Shown here one piece after another: positions 8,729-17,321 of a stretch of 64,000 bases of DNA. Every line of letters starts with the position of its first letter. Position 1 is the first letter of the stretch. This stretch comes from an uncultured Hellea sp. (GTDB taxonomy: Bacteria; Pseudomonadota; Alphaproteobacteria; Caulobacterales; Maricaulaceae), in contig CALLMD010000024.1 of the NCBI GenBank assembly GCA_938007935.1, forward strand, positions 26,629-90,628, given 5' to 3'. The notes beneath the pieces were generated by a model that saw only the letters and a program-made list of their open reading frames with translations, did no database searches and was not told where the DNA came from. The position numbers and the translations under genes were made by a program.

Positions 8729-9550
8729 CTACGCTTTTTCTTGTAGCATACGCGTAACAGGGTATGGCGTCTTAAAGCCAGCCTTACCAAGCGCTGTTAG
8801 GATTTGCTGTGGTACGGAGTAACGTACATCAAAGTAATTCGCGCCTTCAGTAAATGGACGCACAACCAGTTCAGCGGAACGCTCTGATAACGTTTCAACT
8901 TCAACGAATGGCGCTGGGTCTGATTTGATATGCTCATTCGCTGCCAATGTTTTTAGGATAACCTGACGGGCCTTTTCGACATCATCATCATAGGCAATGT
9001 TAAACTTCATTTCCACGCCGCGCACAGGGTGGTGGCTGTGATTAATGATTTTTTCACCCCAAATTTTACCGTTGGGAATGATAATTTGCTGATTATCAAA
9101 TGTCTGCATATTTGTCGTGAAAAGCGTGATGTCTTCAACATTACCAAAATGTCCGCCGCCATCGACAAAATCACCGACTTTATAAGGACGGAAGATCATA
9201 AGCATGACGCCAGCGGCGAGGTTTGACATTGCGCCTTGAAGCGCAAGACCAATCGCAACAGTCGCAGCACCAAGCATAGCGACAATTGAAGTCGTCTCAA
9301 CACCGAAGCGATTAAGTACAGCGATAAAGACAAAGGCCATAATCACCCAGCGCGCGATGGAGCCTAGAAAGTTAAAAAGTGTTTCGTCCAAATGTGGGCT
9401 TTTCTTAGCCAACTTAGTGATAAGGTTCTTCACCTTTTTGGCGATAAATGAACCGATAATAAAAATGGCCAAGGCCACAAGCACATTCATGCCCAAGCCA
9501 ATGACAGTATCCAGCCTCTCTGGATTTAAAAATTCTTTTACTTGTTCCAT
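8729..9550 (-). CDS. mscS: Small-conductance mechanosensitive channel, MscS family
   Basis: The 273-residue product has the short MscS layout: three membrane segments in the first 115 residues, with the pore-lining TM3 as AATVAIGLALQGAMSNLAAGVMLMIFRPYKVGD. The Gly/Ala-packed helix and the 'F+PY.vGD' start of the beta-domain are family hallmarks. A cytoplasmic vestibule domain follows (IPNGKIWGEKIINHSHHPVRG is the usual 'iPN....i.N.s.' motif). The channel opens under membrane tension to release solutes on osmotic downshock. It stands alone with its own terminator. Confidence 0.93.
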   Translation of the reverse strand: MEQVKEFLNPERLDTVIGLGMNVLVALAIFIIGSFIAKKVKNLITKLAKKSPHLDETLFNFLGSIARWVIMAFVFIAVLNRFGVETTSIVAMLGAATVAIGLALQGAMSNLAAGVMLMIFRPYKVGDFVDGGGHFGNVEDITLFTTNMQTFDNQQIIIPNGKIWGEKIINHSHHPVRGVEMKFNIAYDDDVEKARQVILKTLAANEHIKSDPAPFVEVETLSERSAELVVRPFTEGANYFDVRYSVPQQILTALGKAGFKTPYPVTRMLQEKA

Positions 9551-9698
9551 TATTATAAGCCTCCCAGCAGTGTTAATTAGGCCTCAACTATTGCTATGAA
9601 TATGAACGCGAGTTGAACACTCAATTTGCATTCATTTTCCATTCACCAAGTTTGCGCTTTACTGTTATGTAAGGTGAATAGAGGTTTAAGAGGAACAT

Positions 9699-9995
9699 GT
9701 GCAATTAAATATTTCCGATGAGCCAATAACATTCAGAGCTGTTCAAGCTTTGATAGACCACATTCAGTCTATACCTGATCGAGATTGCCCGCCTACTTCT
9801 GACCACACATTTTGTATCGTAAAGTCTCTTGCGGAAGAAAATGGCTTTACGGAATATCGCGTTCCTGAAGAGTTAGCCATATCGAATGCTATGAAAGAAC
9901 TGCGTGTTGGGCCGCGTACAGCTCACTATGGATGGCGTCTTTATAAACGTTATAGGTCGACAGGGTCTTGGGACGCAGGCGCGATTAATTACTAG
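9699..9995 (+). CDS. Small hypothetical protein
   Basis: The 98-residue product starts at a GTG preceded by AAGAGGA with good spacing; an overlapping ATG two bases earlier is out of frame. It has no signal peptide or membrane segment. The sequence suggests a small alpha/beta cytosolic protein (helix around TFRAVQALIDHIQSIP, two Cys in the first half, a basic Tyr/Arg-rich C-terminus YGWRLYKRYRSTGSW). No family is recognised. The surrounding DNA is more AT-rich than the flanks. Confidence 0.6.
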   Translation: MQLNISDEPITFRAVQALIDHIQSIPDRDCPPTSDHTFCIVKSLAEENGFTEYRVPEELAISNAMKELRVGPRTAHYGWRLYKRYRSTGSWDAGAINY

Positions 9996-10146
9996 CCTGC
10001 ATACTTAGCTTAAAAAAGGCTGCCTTTATCTCTATTTTATGACCCTTTCTATGAAACGATAGGTCTTGTTTTTCTATTTAGAATATCGCTATCATTTTTG
10101 TGTTTGAGTGCTATTTAGCTATCATTAAATTCATAATGGTGGGAAT

Positions 10147-11877
10147 ATGAATACGAATTTGACACGTCGGGGAATTTTAGGAGCTTTCACAGCTTCAACC
10201 GCGATCGCATGTACGCCTAAAACATCTGAAAGTTTTTCTTCGCATATTGGGCAAGCGACAGGATTATTTACTCATGGTGTTGCATCAGGAGATCCTTTGT
10301 CCAATGGGGTTATATTGTGGACCCGCCTGACGCCTGAAAATCCTATAAGTGGCTCTATCAATGTCATATGGGAAATGGACAAAGACCCTGATTTTAAATC
10401 TTTATCGCAGTCAGGGACATTTACAACAAATACTACGCGGGATTGGACAGTTAAAATCGATGTGAGCGATCTTGATGCTGGAGAGACCTATTATTATCGG
10501 TTTCGGGTCGGGGACATTATATCACCTATTGGCCTTACGAAAACATTGGCTCATGCGTCATTAGAATCTGCACGTTTCGCAATCTCGTCCTGCGCGAATT
10601 GGCAGCACGGATATTTTAACGCCTATGATCATATTGCGCGCCAAGACCATTTTGACGCCTTTATTCATCTCGGGGATTATTATTATGAATATGCAGCAGA
10701 TGATTACCTTGATGAGGCGGCCTCGGGGACGGGACGTTTACATGAACCACGCCATGAAATTATCACCCTAGAAGATTACCGCTTGCGCCATGCGCAATAT
10801 AGAACGGATCCTGGCCTGCAAGCTATTACGGCAAAAATGCCGATGATTGCGATATGGGATGATCATGAAACCAGTAATGATAGCTGGAAGGAGGGCGCGG
10901 AAAATCACGAAGACGGGGAAGGGGATTGGGAAGATCGCCGGCAAGCAGCGTTACGGGCTTATTATGAATGGATGCCTATAAGAGAGCCAAGGCCAGGACG
11001 AGTCCATAGTGATATATTTCGCAGTTATGATTATGGAGATTTACTAACCCTCTTAACGGTTGAAACGCGTCTGACTGCGCGGTCTGAGCCCATTATTATC
11101 GAGGATCATTTCGCCGATATTAAGGCCAAAAGCTCTACCGAGGACTTTCAGAAAAATATTTTGCGTGACCCGTCTCGAGAAATGTTTGGGCCTACCCAAA
11201 GCGATTTCATAATCGACACGCTTAAAACGTCAAAAGAGGAGGGCAAGGCTTGGCGGCTTATGGCTAACCAAGTGATTATGGGACGGCTTTTAACGCCTGA
11301 TCTATCGCCTTATGTTTCCGAAGAAGCGATGGAAAACATCGAAAAAGAATGGGCGGGAATCCGTGACTTTATAGGCCTCTCCACTTATAATCTGCCTGTT
11401 TATCCTGATAGTTGGGATGGCTATCCCATTGCGCGAGAAAATTTTTATGCGCGTCTTATTAAAGAAAATATCCATGATTTATTAGTTATTACGGGGGATG
11501 CCCATGAATTTTGGGTTAATGATTTGACATCAGAGGCCGGTGAGAAAGTTGGATTGGAACTCGTGACGACATCTATTTCCTCTAAAACTATGGTCGCCTA
11601 TTTAGACGGAGCAACAGCAGATTATAATTTGTTACTCACCCAATCAAACCCTGACGCTTTATATTATAATGCGCTGCATAATGGATATATGGATTTAACG
11701 CTTAGCCAAACAAAGGGTCACGTAAAAATGATTGGCGTCGATACAGTCATAAAGACTGATTATGAAGCTTTCACCGTCGCCGAATTTACAATCCGCCGTG
11801 CAGGCGATACGCTTAAAGCCACTAATCCTAAAGGCTTGAACCTAAAACAGCGCGCCTTGTTTAGCGGTCTTGGGTAA
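10147..11877 (+). CDS. phoD: PhoD-family alkaline phosphatase/phosphodiesterase, Tat-exported lipoprotein
   Basis: The 576-residue product begins with a twin-arginine signal (TRRGILGAF) ending in a lipobox-like STAIAC, so it is probably exported folded and lipid-anchored. The PhoD N-terminal domain follows (FTHGVASGDPLSNGVILWTRLTP), then the metallophosphatase core with metal ligands in ISSCANWQHGYFNAY, IHLGDYYYEY, AIWDDHETSND and VITGDAHEFWVND. PhoD enzymes use Ca2+ and Fe3+ to release phosphate from phosphomonoesters and diesters outside the cytoplasm, usually under phosphate starvation. No obvious Pho box was seen in the AT-rich upstream gap. Confidence 0.92.
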   Translation: MNTNLTRRGILGAFTASTAIACTPKTSESFSSHIGQATGLFTHGVASGDPLSNGVILWTRLTPENPISGSINVIWEMDKDPDFKSLSQSGTFTTNTTRDWTVKIDVSDLDAGETYYYRFRVGDIISPIGLTKTLAHASLESARFAISSCANWQHGYFNAYDHIARQDHFDAFIHLGDYYYEYAADDYLDEAASGTGRLHEPRHEIITLEDYRLRHAQYRTDPGLQAITAKMPMIAIWDDHETSNDSWKEGAENHEDGEGDWEDRRQAALRAYYEWMPIREPRPGRVHSDIFRSYDYGDLLTLLTVETRLTARSEPIIIEDHFADIKAKSSTEDFQKNILRDPSREMFGPTQSDFIIDTLKTSKEEGKAWRLMANQVIMGRLLTPDLSPYVSEEAMENIEKEWAGIRDFIGLSTYNLPVYPDSWDGYPIARENFYARLIKENIHDLLVITGDAHEFWVNDLTSEAGEKVGLELVTTSISSKTMVAYLDGATADYNLLLTQSNPDALYYNALHNGYMDLTLSQTKGHVKMIGVDTVIKTDYEAFTVAEFTIRRAGDTLKATNPKGLNLKQRALFSGLG

Positions 11878-11991
11878 ATTTTGATTTTCTCCTGACAATC
11901 TATAACTGCTCTAAGTCTTAAAATTATATATCCGCGCAGGAATAACTGAATTGATGCGTTTTAGACTATGAAGACATCAAAGGAGTTTCAT

Positions 11992-12648
11992 ATGTCAAAT
12001 TTTATAAAACCTGTTTCTGTCTTGGCGTTGAGCGCATTTGCGGTCTCTGGCCTGGCTTTGGCGGCCCCGAAAGCCGATACAAATCAAGACGGTCAAATTA
12101 CTCGCGCTGAGTTTCAGGCTACGGCCGATCTTAAGTTTTCAGAGGCTGATACAGACTTTGATGGTAATCTAAGTAGAGATGAGATGCAGGCATTACGCGA
12201 ACGTAAGCGCGCAGAGCGTAATGCGGCGCGTTTTGACAAACAGGATTTAAATGGTGATGGCGCGTTGACGAAAGCAGAAATTGAGAGCGCTCGGGAGCAG
12301 CGAAAAACCAAACGTGAAGCGCGGCGTTTGGAACGCCTTGATACCGACAAAAATGGAGTTATTGATGAGGCAGAGCGCGCAGAAATGAAAGCTAAGTGGC
12401 AAGCTAAGCGTGAAGTGAGAAAAGCCGAAAAGGGCATGTCTGATCGCGCCGAGCGTAAAAAGCGCTTCGGAAAACGCGGCAAGCGCGGCGTTAAACGCGA
12501 TATAAATGGCGATGGCTTAATTTCCCGCGCTGAATATAATGCGGCATCGGAGGCCCTCTTTATCCGTATGGATGCGAATGGCGACGGTGTTTTGACCAAA
12601 GGCGAAGGTAAAAAGCGCCGCGGTAAAAAAAGGCGGCGTGGGCAATAA
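11992..12648 (+). CDS. Secreted EF-hand calcium-binding protein with six loops
   Basis: The start chosen is the ATG at 11992, preceded at six bases by AGGAG; an upstream ATG at 11968 has no such site. The product has 218 residues, with a signal peptide (MSNFIKPVSVLALSAFAVSGLALA) and six EF-hand loops: DTNQDGQITRAEF, DTDFDGNLSRDEM, DLNGDGALTKAEI, DTDKNGVIDEAER, DINGDGLISRAEY and DANGDGVLTKGEG. The linkers and C-terminus are strongly basic (KRRGKKRRRGQ). It should bind Ca2+ in the periplasm or outside. An ECF sigma gene follows after two bases, so calcium or envelope state might feed into that sigma factor (inference). Confidence 0.9.
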   Translation: MSNFIKPVSVLALSAFAVSGLALAAPKADTNQDGQITRAEFQATADLKFSEADTDFDGNLSRDEMQALRERKRAERNAARFDKQDLNGDGALTKAEIESAREQRKTKREARRLERLDTDKNGVIDEAERAEMKAKWQAKREVRKAEKGMSDRAERKKRFGKRGKRGVKRDINGDGLISRAEYNAASEALFIRMDANGDGVLTKGEGKKRRGKKRRRGQ

Positions 12649-12650
12649 AT

Positions 12651-13229
12651 TTGCTTAGAAAAGTTGTCGATAACACAGCGGGTCAACATCTAGATCCAGA
12701 TGCTGATTTGATCTCCAGCCTTCAGGCTGGAGAAAGCGCCGCTCTTGAGACTCTCATGGAGCGGCATCTGACAACGATTTATAACTTAGCTTATTATATG
12801 GTGGGCGATCAAATGAGCGCAGAAGATATCAGTCAAACCGTGTTTTTAAAAACATGGCAGAATATATCTGACTGGAAACCGGGCCAAGCAAAACTGATTA
12901 CATGGATGCGCAGGGTCGCGACAAATGCCTGTCTTGATTACCTACGAAAAAAGAAGCCTGTATATACGGATAAAGTGCCTGAATTAGTAGATGGAGCGGA
13001 TACACCTTTTGAGGCTCTGTCGCGCCAAGATCAAGCTATGCGTGTCAAAACCGCTTTGAAGAGTTTGCCAGAGCGGCAACGCGGCGCCGTAACATTGTCT
13101 TATTATCAAGGCTTAAGTCAGCGCGAGGGCGCGGCGGTAATGGATATTAGTGAAGGCGCATATGAGAGTTTACTTGTGCGCGGACGCAAAACTTTAAAAC
13201 GATTATTAGAGACAGAACGGATAGCGTAA
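12651..13229 (+). CDS. ECF-family RNA polymerase sigma factor
   Basis: The 192-residue product has sigma-70 region 2 (NLAYYMVGDQMSAEDISQTVFLKTWQNISDWKPG, with WMRRVATNACLDYLRKKK) and region 4 (LPERQRGAVTLSYYQGLSQREGAAVMDISEGAYESLLVRGRKTLKRLL). These are the hallmarks of an extracytoplasmic-function sigma factor. It starts with TTG two bases after the EF-hand gene, with only a distant AAGGCGG upstream, so translation is probably coupled. A later TTG at 12705 is the alternative start. A membrane protein gene follows after one base, the usual place for an anti-sigma. The target promoter is not evident. Confidence 0.88.
   Translation: MLRKVVDNTAGQHLDPDADLISSLQAGESAALETLMERHLTTIYNLAYYMVGDQMSAEDISQTVFLKTWQNISDWKPGQAKLITWMRRVATNACLDYLRKKKPVYTDKVPELVDGADTPFEALSRQDQAMRVKTALKSLPERQRGAVTLSYYQGLSQREGAAVMDISEGAYESLLVRGRKTLKRLLETERIA
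12712..12733 (+). other. Perfect hairpin inside the start of the sigma factor gene
   Basis: TCTCCAGCC and GGCTGGAGA form a nine-base-pair stem with loop TTCA, about 20 codons after the TTG start. No T-run follows, so it is not a terminator. It could limit translation of the sigma factor or stabilise the upstream EF-hand message. Confidence 0.45.
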
Positions 13230-13230
13230 C

Positions 13231-13521
13231 ATGGATGATGACTCAATAAATCAAAAACTCGCAATTCTTGTACCGCCTGCTATGAGCGCAAATTTACAAG
13301 AGCGGATATTGGCTGAGGCTGTTCCCGTCTCACATTCATTCTCCAAGCGCTTTATGCCTATTGCCGCCTCTCTTTTGGCAATCTGTCTTATTGGTTATGC
13401 AGCTTTCCAACCCTTCCAAAACAACGAAACCGAAACAGAGACTTGGCAAGAAGCCGCCCTCGATCTCGGTTTTGAAGAGATTTATACATGGGTAGAAAAC
13501 GAAGAAAACTTCACCCAATAA
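13231..13521 (+). CDS. Probable anti-sigma factor, single-pass membrane protein
   Basis: The 96-residue product has a short cytosolic N-terminus (about 45 residues, with LAILVPPAMSANLQERILAEA), one membrane segment (RFMPIAASLLAICLIGYAAF) and an acidic periplasmic tail (ETETETWQEAALDLGF...). Starting one base after the ECF sigma stop, it fits a small membrane anti-sigma factor. No zinc-binding ZAS motif (HxxxCxxC) is present, so the role rests on position and topology. Confidence 0.65.
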   Translation: MDDDSINQKLAILVPPAMSANLQERILAEAVPVSHSFSKRFMPIAASLLAICLIGYAAFQPFQNNETETETWQEAALDLGFEEIYTWVENEENFTQ

Positions 13522-13536
13522 TTATCTCGGATAGGT

Positions 13537-13917
13537 TTAGCCTGTTTTGCGCATGGCTTTTTCGGCCTTGGCCGCCATTTGACGGGCACGCACGCGCTCA
13601 AAACTATCTAATGCATCAAGCGCAATACGAAGGTCTGCGGATAATTCAGAGGCTTGATCGGTAATATCTGATAAAGAAGACCGTAGGTTTTCTTTACGCG
13701 CGATAACTGATTTTGCGTAGGATCCATAAGCCACATATCCCTCACGTTGCTCATTACCTTCGACTTCTTCCTCCGGAACACTGTCATTTAGCTTACGCAT
13801 TTGACGTTCTAAGTCTTCGCGCGTGGCTTCAAGCACAGCGATACGCTTTTGAAGGTCTGAAATTGCAAAACGTGTCTTTTGGACACTTTTATCCATTGAA
13901 TGTGTCATATTACTCAC
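13537..13917 (-). CDS. Coiled-coil protein, possibly FliJ-like
   Basis: The 126-residue product is almost wholly helical. Two coiled coils (about 15-50 and 70-125) are separated by an acidic linker (EEEVEGNEQREG), followed by YGSYAKSVIARKENL and a basic C-terminus (RARQMAAKAEKAMRKTG). Length and layout match FliJ, the flagellar export chaperone, and flagellar export genes lie beside ctrA in several alphaproteobacteria. No FliJ signature is strong enough to be sure. The long frame starts at GTG 13917; the ATG at 13908 with AGGTGAG upstream is a better start. Confidence 0.55.
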   Translation of the reverse strand: MSNMTHSMDKSVQKTRFAISDLQKRIAVLEATREDLERQMRKLNDSVPEEEVEGNEQREGYVAYGSYAKSVIARKENLRSSLSDITDQASELSADLRIALDALDSFERVRARQMAAKAEKAMRKTG

Positions 13918-14101
13918 CTAACCCAACTATTCATGGGCCTTTTGACCCTTATTAGCGATGTGTTTAGCAGAATAGGTTTACGGGTCAGTGAAGAGACACG
14001 GTTAAAATTTGATAACCATATTTATCCCTAATTTGTCATTTTCTTCGCTTTTTCTGTGTTTAAGGCTCAAATGATTAATGTTGTTAACATTTGATTTACG
14101 G

Positions 14102-14160
14102 GATTCACATAACAGTTGAACTCTATTAACCATGTCTCGTTGGCTACGGGATTTTGATTC
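14102..14160 (+). promoter_or_regulatory. ctrA upstream region: two GANTC sites and CtrA-like half-sites
   Basis: GATTC at 14102-14106 and 14156-14160 match the CcrM methylation sequence, with the second 18 bases before the ctrA ATG. TTAA half-sites occur at 14002, 14060, 14075, 14084 and 14126 (TTAAC), but none is paired at the exact N7 spacing; the nearest are TTGA-N6-TTAAC and TTAA-N5-TTAAC. In Caulobacter ctrA is regulated by methylation state and by CtrA itself, so this arrangement is suggestive but not proof. Confidence 0.4.
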
Positions 14161-14177
14161 GCCTGGGAGGGAATAAT

Positions 14178-14873
14178 ATGCGGGTTCTTCTAATTGAAGA
14201 TGATACTGCGACGGCACAAGGCATCGAATTGATGCTAAAGTCTGAAGGTTTCAATGTTTACACAACCGATTTAGGGGAAGAGGGCGTCGATTTAGGCAAA
14301 CTCTATGACTATGACATTATATTGTTGGACCTAAATCTACCGGATATGCCGGGTTTTGAGGTTCTCAAGACGCTTCGGATGTCGAAAATTAATACACCTA
14401 TCTTTATTCTCTCTGGTACAAGCGACATTGATACGAAAGTTCGCGGCCTTGGTACGGGCGCGGATGATTATATGACGAAGCCATTCCATAAGGATGAGCT
14501 TGTTGCCCGTATTCACGCGGTTGTGCGCCGCTCCAAAGGTCATAGCCAGTCTGTGATTACAACTGGCGACATTAAAGTGAACCTTGACGCGAAAACTGTC
14601 GAAGTTGGCGATCACCGTGTTCACCTAACAGGCAAAGAATATCAAATGCTTGAGCTTTTATCGCTGCGTAAGGGCACAACCCTGACAAAAGAGATGTTCC
14701 TCAATCACCTTTATGGCGGTATGGACGAGCCTGAGCTTAAAATTATCGACGTCTTTATCTGTAAGCTTCGCAAGAAGCTCGCATCTGCGACACAAGGCGA
14801 TCACTATATCGAAACTGTCTGGGGCCGCGGCTATGTGCTTCGCGATCCAGCCAAAGAAAAGCTGAGCGCTTAA
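14178..14873 (+). CDS. ctrA: Cell-cycle response regulator CtrA
   Basis: The start is the ATG at 14178 with GGGAGG seven bases upstream. The 231-residue product equals Caulobacter CtrA in length. The receiver domain has acidic residues at 7-9, phospho-acceptor Asp51 (LLDLNLPDM), Thr/Ser (ILSGTS) and Lys (MTKPFHKDE). The OmpR-type winged helix contains the nearly invariant [37 protein letters not shown]. CtrA controls replication start, division, flagellum and pilus genes. The C-terminus is LSA rather than the AA end used for ClpXP degradation in Caulobacter. A strong terminator follows. Confidence 0.97.
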   Translation: MRVLLIEDDTATAQGIELMLKSEGFNVYTTDLGEEGVDLGKLYDYDIILLDLNLPDMPGFEVLKTLRMSKINTPIFILSGTSDIDTKVRGLGTGADDYMTKPFHKDELVARIHAVVRRSKGHSQSVITTGDIKVNLDAKTVEVGDHRVHLTGKEYQMLELLSLRKGTTLTKEMFLNHLYGGMDEPELKIIDVFICKLRKKLASATQGDHYIETVWGRGYVLRDPAKEKLSA

Positions 14874-14914
14874 CTAGCCTCACATCAAGGGCAACCTTCC
14901 CGCCCTGACAAAGT

Positions 14915-14941
14915 AACCCGCTTCGCCAGCGGGTTTTTTTT
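14915..14941 (+). terminator. Rho-independent terminator of ctrA
   Basis: AACCCGCT and AGCGGGTT form an eight-base-pair stem around a five-base loop (TCGCC), running into eight T residues. It begins 42 bases after the ctrA stop and its T-run overlaps the stop codon of the convergent UDP-glucose dehydrogenase gene. Confidence 0.9.
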
Positions 14942-16277
14942 ATGCCTTATTTACTTTGGGCTCTGGCCGTCCGATACTGGTATAATCAAAGCCCAAGGCT
15001 CTCATTTGGGCGGGTTGGTATATATTGCGTAGGTCAATTAAAAAGGGCGCGTTCATTGTCTCTTTCACGCGCGACATATCAAGGGCGCGAAATTCATCCC
15101 ACTCCGTTATAATAATAAGCGCGTCAGCCCCCTCTATGGCTTCATAAAGCCCTTTCGCAAAACTCACGCCGCTTAAAAGTTTGGCGGCTTCGCTCATGGC
15201 GGCAGGATCATAGGCTGTAATCTTCATGCCTTTATCCTGAAGCCTTGGAATAATGGTCAGGCTTGGCGCGTCGCGCATATCATCCGTATTGGGTTTAAAG
15301 GCGAGCCCTAATATGGTGACGTTCTTATCAACAAGGTCAGTATCGGCTCCATTGCCTAAAGCCTCGATAATTTTATTGGCCATGCGCCGTTTGCGGGCTT
15401 CATTGGCCTCGACAACCGAGCTGACAATGGACAGCGCCACATTGGCTTCTTCTGCGGTGCGGCTAAGCGCCAAAGTATCTTTGGGAAAGCAAGAGCCCCC
15501 ATATCCGGGGCCTGCATGTAAGAATTTTCCGCCAATACGTTTATCAAGTCCAATACCTTTGGCGACTTCTTGAACATTCGCGCCAACAGCCTCGCACAGA
15601 TCAGCCATTTCATTTATAAAGGTAATCTTGGTCGCCAGATATGAATTTGCCGCATATTTTATAAGCTCGGATGTCCGCCGACTTGTAAAGACAATGGGTG
15701 TTTCATTTAAATATAAGGGACGATAAAGCGCGCGCATCACTGATTCTGCTTTCGGGCTATCTGTGCCAACGACAACGCGGTCAGGCCTTTTAAAGTCATT
15801 AATGGCTGCGCCTTCGCGTAGGAACTCGGGGTTTGATACGACTTCAAAATCGTTGGCGGCGCAATATTTGGCGATAATTTTTTCAACTTCATCCCCGGTT
15901 CCCACGGGCACTGTGGATTTCGTAATGATCAATGTGAAATCTTCAATATGTTGGGCGATTTCTTCGCTGGCGGCATAGACATAAGACAGATCCGCATAAC
16001 CATCACCGCGGCGTGAGGGTGTACCCACTGCAATAAAGACGGCTGCCGCGCCTTTCATGGCGCCGGCAAGCTCTGTCGTGAAAGACAGCCGGCCTGACGC
16101 CATGTTTTTTGAGACTAATTCGGCAAGGCCAGGCTCGTATATCGGGATACCGCCTGCTTTTAATGTCTTGATTTTTTTTGGGTCTTTATCAACGCATATG
16201 ACCTCATGCCCAAAGTCTGCAAAGCAAGCTCCGGACACTAATCCGACATATCCAGTTCCAACCATGACAACGCGCAT
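14940..16277 (-). CDS. ugd: UDP-glucose 6-dehydrogenase
   Basis: The enzyme oxidises UDP-glucose to UDP-glucuronate with two NAD+. Start chosen at 16277 (MRVVMVGTGYVGLVSGACFA), because AAGGGG lies seven bases upstream; a longer frame begins at 16316. The 445-residue product has the N-terminal Rossmann motif GTGYVGLV, the central domain with substrate and linker motifs (NPEFLREG, AANSYLATKITFINEMAD), the active-site Cys in GPGYGGSCFPKDT, and a C-terminal NAD-like domain (LGLAFKPNTDDMRDAPS). With galU at 3 kb it makes an exopolysaccharide precursor. It is convergent with ctrA and divergent from a fatty acid hydroxylase gene. Confidence 0.95.
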   Translation of the reverse strand: MRVVMVGTGYVGLVSGACFADFGHEVICVDKDPKKIKTLKAGGIPIYEPGLAELVSKNMASGRLSFTTELAGAMKGAAAVFIAVGTPSRRGDGYADLSYVYAASEEIAQHIEDFTLIITKSTVPVGTGDEVEKIIAKYCAANDFEVVSNPEFLREGAAINDFKRPDRVVVGTDSPKAESVMRALYRPLYLNETPIVFTSRRTSELIKYAANSYLATKITFINEMADLCEAVGANVQEVAKGIGLDKRIGGKFLHAGPGYGGSCFPKDTLALSRTAEEANVALSIVSSVVEANEARKRRMANKIIEALGNGADTDLVDKNVTILGLAFKPNTDDMRDAPSLTIIPRLQDKGMKITAYDPAAMSEAAKLLSGVSFAKGLYEAIEGADALIIITEWDEFRALDMSRVKETMNAPFLIDLRNIYQPAQMRALGFDYTSIGRPEPKVNKA

Positions 16278-16371
16278 ATGTGCCCCTTCTGACAAATAGT
16301 AATTATTATATGGCACTTTGTCAGCCGATGTTCCATTGACATATTACATCATGTGGAGGCAATTTAATCAC

Positions 16372-17319
16372 ATGAAATATGATGTTCCTGATTTTCCGGC
16401 GGTCCTTATGTTTGCCGCGCCCGCATTTTTTGCGCTCATGGCGATTGAATGGATTTTGGTTGCTCGTCGAAAGCTTGCGGGCACTTATGTTGCCAAAGAT
16501 GCTTTTACTTCCATGTCGATGGGCCTCGGGCAGTTAGTCTCTGACATATTAATGGGCGCGATTAGCCTTGGGATTATGATGTGGTTTTGGAAATACCGTA
16601 TTTTTGATTGGGGCTTTGGTCTCTGGTCAATGGCCGCTTGTTTGCTCGCACAAGATTTTGTCTATTGGTATAAACATATGGCCGCGCATAAAATCCGATG
16701 GTTCTGGTCTGCCCATAATGTGCATCACAGCTCTGAAGAATATAATCTCTCCACTGCGCTACGTCAGCCTTGGAATAATCATTTCACGGGTTTCGTCCTG
16801 TTGTCGACGCCACTCGTTCTTCTTGGCTTTCATCCGCTGCTCGTGATCTTCATCGGCGCGGTAAATCTCGTTTATCAATTCTGGATACACACACAGGCGA
16901 TTAAACGCATGCCGCGCTGGTTTGAATTTATCTTCAATACACCCAGCCATCACCGTGTGCATCACGGGATTAATCCTCGCTATCTGGATAGTAATTATGG
17001 CGGCATTCTCATTATATGGGACCGTATGTTTGGGACCTTTGTCGAAGAACGCGATGATGATCCCGTAAAATATGGTATCATCACGCCTATTGGGACGCAT
17101 AATCCCGCCATTGTTGCCTTTAAAGAACTTGCCAATATTCTCAAAGATGCGGCGATGCCGGGCCTGAAATTCAAGCACCGCTTGGGCTATCTCTTTGCCT
17201 ACCCCGGATGGAGCCATGACGGCTCGCGCAAAGGGTCGAAAGATTTAAAACAAGACTATGTTATCCAAAACCCAGACCAAGCGGGTATGCAAGGTTTACC
17301 GGATTTGCCCGCCGTTTAA
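16372..17319 (+). CDS. Sterol desaturase/fatty acid hydroxylase family membrane di-iron enzyme
   Basis: The ATG at 16372 (MKYDVPDFPAVLMFAAPAFF) is chosen because GGAGG lies 13 bases upstream and it fits the usual family start. A longer frame begins at TTG 16318, with another ATG at 16351. The 315-residue product has four or more membrane segments and the histidine boxes that bind two irons: YKHMAAH, SAHNVHHSSEEYN, and PSHHRVHHG. These O2-dependent enzymes hydroxylate or desaturate lipids such as hopanoids, carotenoids or fatty acids; the substrate here cannot be told. The tail after residue 250 is soluble and basic. Confidence 0.88.
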   Translation: MKYDVPDFPAVLMFAAPAFFALMAIEWILVARRKLAGTYVAKDAFTSMSMGLGQLVSDILMGAISLGIMMWFWKYRIFDWGFGLWSMAACLLAQDFVYWYKHMAAHKIRWFWSAHNVHHSSEEYNLSTALRQPWNNHFTGFVLLSTPLVLLGFHPLLVIFIGAVNLVYQFWIHTQAIKRMPRWFEFIFNTPSHHRVHHGINPRYLDSNYGGILIIWDRMFGTFVEERDDDPVKYGIITPIGTHNPAIVAFKELANILKDAAMPGLKFKHRLGYLFAYPGWSHDGSRKGSKDLKQDYVIQNPDQAGMQGLPDLPAV

Positions 17320-17321
17320 GC

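Noticed and set aside
12114..12689. 191-residue frame antisense to the EF-hand gene
   Set aside because: Ser/Arg-rich shadow of a Lys/Glu-rich gene; the EF-hand reading is decisive.
14071..14088. TTAA-N5-TTAAC as a CtrA box in front of ctrA
   Set aside because: Spacing is five, not seven, so it is listed only as half-sites.
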